The position numbers and the translations under genes are program-made. The notes under the pieces were generated by a model. It was not told the origin of the DNA, ran no database searches, and saw only the letters and a list, made by a program, of their open reading frames with translations. From positions 124,001 to 188,000 of the forward strand of contig WFMF01000242.1 of assembly GCA_011033025.1 (NCBI GenBank): a stretch of 64,000 bases of DNA, given 5' to 3'. This document shows positions 42,893 to 51,730 of the stretch, in pieces. Origin of the DNA: Beroe forskalii. Lineage: Eukaryota > Ctenophora > Nuda > Beroida > Beroidae. Every line of letters begins with the position of its first letter. The stretch's first letter is position 1.

Positions 42893-43755
42893 CAAGTCTC
42901 ATAGCTTGTTACAGATTTGTGACACTTTTCGCGCATTTATGAGACTTGGGATTTGGGCGTGGCCGAGGGTTGGAAATGCTGTTGGCCTCAGAAACTCTCA
43001 AATATGTTATCTGACCATAATAATAGGTTAGAGGTCGTATATCGCCTCAAATCCCCAAGTCTCATAACAGAGACTTGTGACACATTTGTGACAGTTTCGC
43101 GCATTTATGAGACTTGGGATTTGGGCGTGGCCAAGGGATGGAAATGGTCCCTTTGGCACTCTGAAACTCTAAAGTATGTTATCCCACCATAATATTGTGT
43201 TTTGGAGTGATATTTCTGTTAAAATCCCAAGTCTGGCTTACAGATTTGTGACACTTTTCGCGCATTTATGAGACTTGGGATTTGGGCGTGAGGAGTTGGA
43301 AATGCTTCTGTTGGCCTCAGAAACTCTCAAATATGTTATCTGACCATAATAATAGGTTAGAGTCGTATATCCCTCAAATCCCCCAAGTCATAGCACTAGA
43401 CTTGTGACATTTGTGACAGTTTTCGCGCATTTATGAGACTTGGGATTTGGGCGTGGCCAAGGATGGAAATGGTCCTTTGGCACTCTGAAACTCTAAAGTA
43501 TGTTATCCCACCATAATATTGTGTTTTGGAGTGATATTTCGCCTAAAATCCCAGTCTCATAGCTTGTTACAGATTTGTGACACTTTTCGCGCATTTATGA
43601 GACTTGGGATTTGGCGTGGCCGAGTTGGAAATGCTGTTGGCCTCAGAAACTCTCAAATATGTTATCTGACCATAATAATAGGTTGGGGAGTCGTATATCG
43701 CCTCAAATCCCCAAGTCTCATAGCACGAGACTTGTGACACATTTGTGACAAGTCT
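42893..43755 (+). repeat. dimeric satellite, monomers of about 165 bp, five or more monomers
   Basis: Every monomer has CCCAAGTCTCATA..ACTTGTGACA and TTCGCGCATTTATGAGACTT. Two monomer types alternate: one with GTTGGCCTCAGAAACTCTCA and TCTGACCATAATAATAGG, the other with TTTGGCACTCTGAAACTCTA and CCACCATAATATTGTG, giving a 330-bp higher-order unit. Small deletions distinguish copies. It breaks off at 43755. Confidence 0.88.
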
Positions 43756-43966
43756 CGAAAAAGGTCACCTCACGTTTACACTGAAGACACGCTATAGTCA
43801 CATTTGTACATCGGCTTCAAGACACGTTACAGTCGATATTTCGACTTATAGGATTGCACCAAAACCGGCCCCAACTTTGCGCCAAATTAATATCCCTCGT
43901 AATGTGAAACTCCTCCCCCACACTTGGCACAAAATATAAAGGCGAATGAACGTTGATATTATATTG

Positions 43967-44710
43967 AAATCTGGGGTTGTGTTGTGAAACACACCTTTGT
44001 ATGTGTACACTGTTCAAAAAGAAAAGTGATTTCGATTTTTTGGCTCTTTTTACCGTAGCAAATTTCAACTTTGAGCGATCACTGTGTGGAACTGAAAAAT
44101 AGCAGCACCTTGATTGTTTTTGATATCATTAGACTGATCATTGCTCTGTGTAACAGTGAAAAAAATTCTTAAATTTGCCTGGATATAAGCGAATTAGATC
44201 CATTTTTAGGTGGGTACTTGAAATTTGCAGGTTGAGTAGCAAAAAGTGCGATATCTTCTACAACTTTCAATATTTTTCGATAATTCAAACTGCATTTGGA
44301 AGGTCATAGATGTGGCTTGATGCTGCCACAATCTCATGGGAATTGCTTGAGAAATGAAAAAGTTGTGGTCCTGCAACTTCAGCGATTTTTCAGAAAATTT
44401 TGAGAAAAATGGAATTACCTGTAAAAAGCCTTACTCCTTCATAAATCTTGCATTTCAAAAACTCTCACCCAACTTTGACGCTTGAATACATTTTATGTTT
44501 TTTGACCGGTGTAAAATAATCCATATCACATGAAAATAAATTTAGACTTTCTCGGTACTAATGCTATTTGAGTTTTTTGAATCGGCCAATCTTATCAAAA
44601 GTTATGAGCAGTTGAACGATTGCAATTTAACAGTAGTTTCAGCTGAAAATCGCAAAATCACTTTTTCTGTATATACCAACATTTGACACAATAGCTGTAT
44701 ACACCGAAAC
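43967..44710. repeat. parent-length element matching the window start
   Basis: Ends AATCTGGGGTTGTGTTG and AACATTTGACACAATAGCTG are found joined by deletion at positions 33-95. The interior is AT-rich and non-coding as far as I can see. Element class unknown. Confidence 0.5.
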
Positions 44711-44815
44711 TATTTAACGTGGCATCTTGGATGTGCCCTGGAGAAGACCAAATCATAGGTAATCAGTAATCTTGTAGAAAGTTATGGATCGATAAATAAT
44801 TGAATTCATTCAAAC

Positions 44816-45129
44816 GGTCATACGAGCGAATTACTGCGGGAGTCCTCTGGGAGTTGGAGCCCCCAGGAGTCCTCCAGTAGTACTTCGGGAGTGCTCCGGG
44901 AGTCTCCTGGGAGTCCTAAGTGAGTTCCCCGGGAGTCCTACGGGAGAACCCCGGGAGCCCTACGGGAGAACCCCGGGAGTCCTACGGGAATACCCCGGGA
45001 CTCCTACGGGAGTACCCCGGGACTCCTACGGGAGTACCCCGGGAGTCCTACGGGAGTACCACGGGAGTACTCCCGTGGTACTCCCTGGTGACTCCTGGAA
45101 GTCTCCCGCAGTAATTCACTCGTATGACC
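44816..45129. repeat. TIR element with internal CGGGAGTCCTA minisatellite
   Basis: GGTCATACGAGCGAATTACT followed by GCGGGAG is inverted as CTCCCGC and AGTAATTCACTCGTATGACC. The inside is a tandem array of about 20-bp units (CCCGGGAGTCCTACGGGAGT) from 44920 to 45070. The end motif GGTCATACGAGCGAAAACAT recurs alone at 45148. Confidence 0.85.
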
Positions 45130-46000
45130 GGTAGATGTTTGAATGGTCATACGAGCGAAAACATCTACCGGTTTTCCCTGCCCTCCCTATTTTGTGACTG
45201 GAATCATAAAAGTAAGAGACAGTTGATCTCTAAATCAAGCTATTTCAAGTGTAATAAATCATATTGAATTATCTACTGTATCTATGTCTATTGTTTAGAT
45301 AAACGGCACCCAGCGCCTTAAAGAAAGTCACGTCACATAACTACTGTTTACATATAGTCTAGATCTTAAAATTGTATTTAAATTTGAACTCAATCATTTA
45401 GGTACTGAATTTTAATCATTTCCAGAATCCGTTAAAGGTAAAGTAGGGGTAAAAATATGGTATATAATAAGTGGTTACATGTCGAAGTGGTGACCGTATA
45501 CCGCAACTTACATGGTCGAGGCGACAGCCGAGACTGTGTAAGTTGGATAATGGACGAGGCGTGCCGAGTTCATTATCGTAGGTGTACGGTCACAGCTGAG
45601 ATCATGGAACCGGATTATACCCCGACCGGAAACAGCTGGGACTGACCATTCTACGGCCAAACAACAGTATTTATTCCCACTCGGGTCTGACGACCCTCGT
45701 CCGGATTCATCGCTTAAGTAGATTTTTGAGTGCTCCTTAATAAAATCAAATGTCATTTTTAGCTTTTTTGCACTGTTATTCAGTGGAGACCGTATAACCA
45801 AACTTACACGGTCGCTAAAACAAGCTTGGGAGGGGTATAATGTAAAGATTAAGGCTACAATGGAAGGCCCGTAATTCCTGGGGGGACAGGGGAGACTAGT
45901 CCCCCTCAGTTTTTTGGTAGATTGCTGGAAAAGTGCTCAAAATTCAACAAAAATCTAAATTTTCTAAAAATTTCGCCTGCGGCGGGCATGTCTGCCACTT
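45130..46000. other. gene-free stretch
   Basis: No gene seen. Holds an incomplete palindrome around 45490-45610 (GTGACCGTATACCGCAACTT, CATTATCGTAGGTGTACGGT) and a related ACCGTATAACCAAACTTACA at 45788. Confidence 0.5.
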
Positions 46001-46148
46001 TATGGCTTTACAAAATTTCCATGTCCCCTCCAGTTTTTCTTTTTGATTTACGGCAGCCGTAAATCAAAAAGAAAAACTGGAGGGGACATGGAAATTTTGT
46101 AAAGCCATAATCTTTATCCAGGGCCGTAATACGGCCCTGGATAAAGAT
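46001..46148. repeat. two adjacent near-perfect hairpins (54-bp and 18-bp arms)
   Basis: 46001-46109 is a palindrome: TATGGCTTTACAAAATTTCC on the left, GGAAATTTTGTAAAGCCATA on the right, centre TTACGGCAGCCGTAA. Immediately after, 46110-46148 is ATCTTTATCCAGGGCCGTAA with TACGGCCCTGGATAAAGAT. The CAGGGCCGTAA word is a typical hAT terminus, so this may be inverted hAT-derived ends joined together. Confidence 0.9.
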
Positions 46149-46260
46149 TAAGGTAAGCGTTAAGGTTATTACAGTTAGGAAGAAGTGTGTACGATTCTGT
46201 ACAAACATATTGCAGTACCTATCTCAGATGAAACAAACTTAAGAACGTGGCTGATCTTAG

Positions 46261-46415
46261 GCACCTGCATCGTTACGCATCGATCGAATGAACTGATCAA
46301 ATGAAAATGGCACACAATCGCGCTTGCTTGCTTTTTTGCGCGGATGTCTTCATAAAAGTGTATTGTGCGCGTTTTTCATTTGATCAATCCATTTGATCGA
46401 TGCGGAACGATGAAA
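46261..46415. repeat. short inverted-repeat element, copy 2
   Basis: Matches 4328-4492: GCACCTGCATCGTTACGCAT at the left and TTTGATCGATGCGGAACGAT at the right, with the shared core GTGTATTGTGCGCGTTTTTC. Confidence 0.75.
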
Positions 46416-46583
46416 CCACCTTACGCTCGGGTTGATTATTAAGTTATCACTACACGTCAACTAATAGTTATTTTCTTACAAGTATATGATTCATAACGTG
46501 TTAGCGACTGAAGTGTAAAACCCCATTTCTTAAAGTTTAATGTTATTGTCAGTCACAATCGCATTCAATCTTTGAGTAAATTT

Positions 46584-47498
46584 TCATTTCACTTTCTCGG
46601 CCATGCGCTGCCCTACAACCTTGTCCAGCACCCCACTTTTCTTCCATTTCTCAACCGATCCTTTTCTCAGCGCATAAATCGATGATGACGGAAGAAGGAA
46701 ATTGAGGAACGCATTTACATTCCTAATATACCCCGGTATACAGATCGTGTGCCGGTTCTCCTGTATCCCTTTGATGGCCCTGGTGACGAGATACTCGGGT
46801 GAAACCGCCCCAACTTTCCGTAAATTCAAGCCAGATATCATGTTAGTGTCCACAAACCAAGGGCAGATCGCAGTGAACTTCACGTGAGTTTGGCAGTGCT
46901 GAGATCGCAGCTGCTCCATCATATGGATAGATCCTGCCTTTGCAGTGCAGTAATCAGTGGCACGCTCCAATGGCACGATGCCAGCCATTGACGCCACATT
47001 GACGATGTGACCTTCATCCAAAGCCAGCATCTTGGGGAGAAACAGCTTGACGAGCCACAAACTTGCCACCACATTGACCGTCATGGAGTGCTGGATCTGT
47101 GTCAGAGTCATGTCAGTGAGCGAAGTGATGAAAGCCACGCCAGCGTTGTTAATGAGCACTGTGATGGTGTACCCATCTGCTGTTATCTTGTCGTGGAGTT
47201 CCTGCACTTGTTCTCTCTGAGACAAGTCGCATGTGTAAGTCAACACATCGTAGCCCTGGCCCCTCAACACACCAGCCGTTTCAGAGAGCTTCTGTTCTTC
47301 ATAGTCCACTAAATGGATTCTATTACCCATATCAGCGAATTGCTTGGCAAACTCTGCCCCAATGCCCTGGGCCGCACCAGTGATCAGTATGTCCTGGTTC
47401 TGTATTGTCTTTAAAGGTCTACATCGTGTGATGAAGTAAAATACTTCAAGGAAGAAGTACAGCGGAAGCTTGATAAGTTCAAATAAGATGGACGCCAT
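46584..47498 (-). CDS. SDR16C-type short-chain dehydrogenase (RDH10/HSD17B11-like)
   Basis: Intact single-exon 304-residue ORF. An N-terminal hydrophobic anchor (residues about 3-24, LPLYFFLEVFYFI) precedes a Rossmann fold: cofactor motif TGAAQGIG (40-47), D65 at the end of the second strand (LVDY) suggesting NAD preference, NNAG (117-120), catalytic Ser170 (NVAS), Tyr183 and Lys187 (YCTAK), then PWFVDTNM. Family knowledge: SDR16C enzymes (RDH10, DHRS3, HSD17B11/13) oxidise or reduce retinoids and sterols on ER or lipid-droplet membranes. The substrate here is unknown. An acceptor-like ATATCCTCAG lies 14 nt before the ATG. Neighbours are repeats, not pathway genes. Confidence 0.92.
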   Translation of the reverse strand: MASILFELIKLPLYFFLEVFYFITRCRPLKTIQNQDILITGAAQGIGAEFAKQFADMGNRIHLVDYEEQKLSETAGVLRGQGYDVLTYTCDLSQREQVQELHDKITADGYTITVLINNAGVAFITSLTDMTLTQIQHSMTVNVVASLWLVKLFLPKMLALDEGHIVNVASMAGIVPLERATDYCTAKAGSIHMMEQLRSQHCQTHVKFTAICPWFVDTNMISGLNLRKVGAVSPEYLVTRAIKGIQENRHTICIPGYIRNVNAFLNFLLPSSSIYALRKGSVEKWKKSGVLDKVVGQRMAEKVK

Positions 47499-48147
47499 TC
47501 CTCAATAACTACTCTGAGGATATCAAGAATTAATTTCAGATGAAACAAATGATTATTTGAAAATTAACTGAGGTTTACGAACACTGTACATCAGCTGTAG
47601 TCAATGTCAGTCCAAGCCATGCATATTTTGCACTCAATTACACTGAAGCACTCATAGATAAGTTTTACTACTGTAGAATCCTCAACAAAATAGTACACAA
47701 TAGTCAATAAATGATAATATCTTATATATGACTAGTGGGATATTTGTTAGTAGTTGAGTTTTAACAGTTTGAAAATTTATTATCGAAACTGCAATGGAAA
47801 AAATCAGAATCAAAAATTTGTGATATGAACAGGACTTCTTTATCGTGCTTCTTAGATACTAAGATTTCAGCAAACTCCTAAAAATTAAGAGCGAAGAAAA
47901 TTCCCTTTCGTCCGAAATAAGAATAAAACGTTTTATGGAATTGAAACATAACAGAAAACAGATAAAGAAATGAAAATGAAACATTATAGCACGCACATAA
48001 AACGTGGATTAACCAGAAATGATGTTTGCTCTCTCAGCAGTCAACTTTCAATGTTTCGTTTCAACACCCAAAGCAGCATAGAAACATGTCAGATTATTCC
48101 TATCGAGAAACTTGCGGTGGTGCTGCATTGGTGTATGATTGGAAATA
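47499..48147. other. gene-free upstream stretch
   Basis: AT-rich sequence upstream of the dehydrogenase. No repeat or gene recognised. Confidence 0.5.
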
Positions 48148-48640
48148 GGGCACCTCGTTCGCAAATTTCAATTCAGCTAAATACTTTTCACCGCATCAAA
48201 AAATTCCAATCACACCAAAAGTTACGGAGCTCCGCGAAATCGAAACCGCATTAAACAGAAATGAACGCACGCTGTAAATCTGCACGTGCATTTCCCGCAT
48301 TGCGCGCGCGTTGCCATGGGGCGTGACGTACGGAGAAAAAACACAATCTGCGACTTTATAAGTAAGACTAGCAGGCCCGGTGGGCCTGCAAATACACAGC
48401 TCACTCAGCGCTGCTACGCAGCACCTCGTTCGCAAATTTCAAATCAACTAAATACTTTTTACCGCATCAAAAAATTCCGACCACGCCAAAAGTTATGAAG
48501 CTTCGAAATCAAAACATCATTAAACAGAAATGTACGCGCGCACAATTAATCTGCACGTGCAATTTCCCCCATTGCACGCGCGTTGCTATGGGGCGTGACG
48601 TACGGAGAAAAAACACGAAATGCGAAATTATAAGTAAGAT
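48148..48640. repeat. 270-bp tandem direct duplication
   Basis: CACCTCGTTCGCAAATTTCA with TACTTTTCACCGCATCAAAA and GGGGCGTGACGTACGGAGAA begins at about 48150 and again at 48421. The copies are diverged by substitutions. Between them lies AGCAGGCCCGGTGGGCCTGC, a hairpin also found in reverse at 52235-52257 beside GCGAACGAGGTG (52186), showing a dispersed family. Confidence 0.85.
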
Positions 48641-48849
48641 TTCGTAAGAGCACGTGAATTATGTCTGTCTGTGCGGGCGCACAGTTTAAATTTGAGCTTG
48701 CCAAGAGAATATCAAGGAAAACGAAGGCTAAGCTGGGCTAAGTCGAGCCGTTGCTATGGATACAGGTATTCTGCACGTGCAGATTATGATCAGTTCTATG
48801 CGAGTGCTTTCTATTACACTACTACTGTTAAATGCTGTGATGTACTTTT

Positions 48850-48854
<5 letters not shown>

Positions 48855-48885
<31 letters not shown>
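48855..48885 (-). repeat. poly(A) of 31 nt on the minus strand
   Basis: T31 on the + strand, directly touching the boundary of the duplicated segment at 48886. Read on the - strand it is a poly(A) tail following the pyruvyl transferase 3' flank. Confidence 0.95.
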
Positions 48886-49114
48886 CAGAATTGAAATCAA
48901 TAATTGTAAGCATTTACATGATGCAAATCACACCAAACACGTTAAACTGAATACCTGAAGGCTGAATATGTTATTGGCAACTTTGCTCTGTTAATAATAT
49001 ACATCATCCTAGTTCATGACATGAATAAAATTTATGCATTTTTTTTCATCAAATATAAAATAATAAAAAAGCTATTTCGTTCATGATTTTTGTCTCATAT
49101 TTCAAAAAACATGA

Positions 49115-51256
49115 TCAGGTTTCTGGACAAATTCTCGTTGCTGTTATCATGTCCCTGAACACATTTCTGTACATTTGCACAGCTTTGGCACTGTTTGCCT
49201 CTGTTTTGTACGCCAAACACTCCAACGCAGCTTTTGATGTCTCAAATATTTGGTCCGCTGTCGTGTCCTCCTGTTGACAGACCATAGCTCCGAAATCCCA
49301 GTTAGCGATCATATTCTTCTGTTTGGATTTCGCGTTAAACGTGACACGGGGCACGGAAAAGGCGAAGGACACGATACGGACGTGTAAACTGGTTCCGATA
49401 GAGAGCTCCGAGTGCGCTATCAGCGATGAAATGTCCCAGATATCAAGTCCTGTAAACACATGCACATTGTCTGGAACTCCCGCCGCCCTCATTTCCCCCA
49501 CCACCCGCCGGTACAGCTCCAGACTGTCGTGTCCAGGTGCGGCTCCGGCTCGGAAGAGTACCACTCCGTACCCGGTTTCCTTGACCAGCCTCGCCAACTG
49601 TCCCGCTATCTCGGTCGTGTTTCTTTGTTTCTTACGGAATTGCACGGCAATGTAGTTAGAGTATTCCGGTTTGTGTGCTGCAATCTTTTCACCGAACAAA
49701 TTCTTGATCGTAATCACACTGTCCGGTGCAAAGACCCTGGCACCTTCGTACTCGTCTTTGATTATATCACGAGTTGTGACAAAGTCAAAATCAGCTAAAA
49801 CTTCCTCGGCCCGAGGGGAAATATTCCCGATTGTGTTGGTAATGAAAGCCCCGGGGTTGTCAAAGAATGCTTTGCTGACAATATAACCGAGAGTTTTTTC
49901 TGGATTTGCTGAAAACTTCTTCCAGGAGTTAGTTTTAAGTATGGGATGCTCAGGATCGGGATCAATGTACCTGATAGCGTGTTGCAAGGAGATGTGTCCG
50001 GTCTGACCCCCCACGTGCACAACATGAGTCCTGATAGAACTGTCCATGAACTCGGTGATTCCCCGTACACTCCTGACCCCGTACTCTCGCATGTCCCGAG
50101 GCAGCACGTCCGCGAAGAATACGTCGTAGTGCGATATGTCACAGATATTCCGTAAATTCTGGTCGAAAATCTCCCCCATTAAAAGGTCTCCGAAGTTGTG
50201 TCGTCCCATAGCGCCGAAAAGAACGATCCGTTCTCGGGACACGGGTAGCTCTTCACCAAAAGATGAGTTACTCATGCTGTTAAATGAAATGTGGGTTTCA
50301 GAAGATGCCATAAAATTCTCGTTAGACGTTTCAACTGTATGAGAGGCTGATTTAGAGTAGTGTGAGCTCAGAAAAAGTGCCACAATAACTAGAGTTCTCT
50401 TGATTATCTTGCCGTTGACATACTCCCCAGCAAGTTTCGTCTTGTTCACCACGAGGCTAGCGTAGTTATACATGTTTTGGGTGATAGCGATGGTTATCAG
50501 AGCCGGTAGGGCGCCAGCCATGTTAGAAAGCGCTGACATGGGCATGTCAGGATTCACTGACATGGGCATGTCAGGAGTCTCAGGCTCACGATCAATGATC
50601 AATGTCAGCACTGCCGCCACGAGGACACACCTCAAACCTACCCCAGATCTGTAGAGGAAGAGGGATACACTGGTGTTCTTATCCATGGAACCATTGCTCC
50701 GTTTAGCACCCAGCACCACCTTTATTGCCACAGATACAATGGAGATCAGGGCAATAATGGTACCATGATGGAAGAAATTCTTTGAGTCTCCTCTGCCCGG
50801 TGCTAGGTATAGAGACGTGGAGTGAAATATGACGAGTAGAAGCACAGAAATAGCCCCGTTTCTACTGTGTTCTCTGGTTAGCGACCGTTTTCCGTACACC
50901 ATCACTTCGACTAGGAGAACAACTAGTGGCTCACCCAGTTTTAGGTAGTAAGTCGCTGACCCCCCTATCAGCAAGTTACCCAGCACCACAGACCAGATGT
51001 TGAGCATGTTACAGACGCCGATTACTCTGTTGGAGGGGTAGTCTGTCGGATTGTCCAGCTTTGTCACTAGTCCCAGACACCCGGGAACGAGGAGTATCAG
51101 TGTGGTGGTTAGGACAGAGAATGCCCACGGGTTGGGAGGGGCGGGGAGAGTGTTGAGGATTAGGGCGTAGAGCACGCTGCCAGCCCACCATGTTATAACG
51201 TAGAAGGGCAGGGGAAACTGAGGTCGTAGCATTCTAAAGCGAAGACTTGATGTCAT
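49115..51256 (-). CDS. multi-pass membrane protein with polysaccharide pyruvyl transferase domain, copy B
   Basis: Intact 713-residue ORF, same architecture as copy A (34645-36810). By my own alignment about 32 substitutions separate them, plus loss of one 8-residue TPDMPMSV repeat, which fully explains the 8-residue length difference. Conserved motifs HNFGD, VVHVGGQTGH and SLHVRI are kept; changes fall mainly in the N-terminus and loops, as expected if both are under constraint. An acceptor-like TATTTTTCAG precedes the ATG by 1 nt here too. Whether it is expressed depends on a promoter in the copied 480-bp leader. Confidence 0.8.
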   Translation of the reverse strand: MTSSLRFRMLRPQFPLPFYVITWWAGSVLYALILNTLPAPPNPWAFSVLTTTLILLVPGCLGLVTKLDNPTDYPSNRVIGVCNMLNIWSVVLGNLLIGGSATYYLKLGEPLVVLLVEVMVYGKRSLTREHSRNGAISVLLLVIFHSTSLYLAPGRGDSKNFFHHGTIIALISIVSVAIKVVLGAKRSNGSMDKNTSVSLFLYRSGVGLRCVLVAAVLTLIIDREPETPDMPMSVNPDMPMSALSNMAGALPALITIAITQNMYNYASLVVNKTKLAGEYVNGKIIKRTLVIVALFLSSHYSKSASHTVETSNENFMASSETHISFNSMSNSSFGEELPVSRERIVLFGAMGRHNFGDLLMGEIFDQNLRNICDISHYDVFFADVLPRDMREYGVRSVRGITEFMDSSIRTHVVHVGGQTGHISLQHAIRYIDPDPEHPILKTNSWKKFSANPEKTLGYIVSKAFFDNPGAFITNTIGNISPRAEEVLADFDFVTTRDIIKDEYEGARVFAPDSVITIKNLFGEKIAAHKPEYSNYIAVQFRKKQRNTTEIAGQLARLVKETGYGVVLFRAGAAPGHDSLELYRRVVGEMRAAGVPDNVHVFTGLDIWDISSLIAHSELSIGTSLHVRIVSFAFSVPRVTFNAKSKQKNMIANWDFGAMVCQQEDTTADQIFETSKAALECLAYKTEANSAKAVQMYRNVFRDMITATRICPET

Positions 51257-51454
51257 TCTGAAAAATACATATTATTGTCAAGGTATAATCACAAACATAA
51301 CAAAATTTCACTACAACACGTCATAAAAACACGTCATATGTTTTTTAAATGTAAAACTATCGGCCTTTGGTGAGAGTTTATACATGATTAACTCCGAAGC
51401 ACCCTGGTTTATCAATAATGGGGTTCAATGTTTTCTATAATATTCCAATTTCAG

Positions 51455-51532
51455 GCCCAGTTTCAGCAGAAAGACACTGAAGAGCTGGAAAGCAGACACA
51501 ACGACATTACCAAGCTAGCCGAGAGTCTCAAG
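51455..51532 (+). pseudogene. orphan copy of a syntaxin SNARE exon
   Basis: 78-nt exon with acceptor CAATTTCAG and donor GTGGGT, identical to 34369-34446 except KDIEE to KDTEE. No following SNARE exon or transmembrane exon occurs downstream, so it is a duplicated fragment carried along with the pyruvyl transferase segment. Confidence 0.88.
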
Positions 51533-51730
51533 GTGGGTACTTGGAAGGTTTCGAGTGACCCTATTCTATTTTAATCTGCAAACCACGGTACAGAACCCTA
51601 AAATCCTAAACCCCCTCCCTTTTATGAGCCACCCTGTATCGCGTGTTTTTGAATCCTAAACCCCTCCTACCTAGTTTTTGAACCCTTTACCCCCTGCTCC
51701 CTAGTTTTTGAATCCTTATCCCCCTTCTTT

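Larger units (their letters stand above)
48886..51730. repeat. duplicated segment, copy 2 (inverted)
   Basis: Reverse-complement match of 34171-37038. It ends at 51730 (CCCCCTTCTT) with unrelated sequence beyond, and at 48886 against poly(A). Confidence 0.93.

Noticed and set aside
45457-45801. Overlapping ORFs on both strands
   Set aside because: They lie across an imperfect palindrome and show no domain or splice context.
49323-50155. Plus-strand ORFs opposite pyruvyl transferase copy B, and their equivalents opposite copy A
   Set aside because: They are antisense shadows of the conserved minus-strand frame, with no domains of their own.
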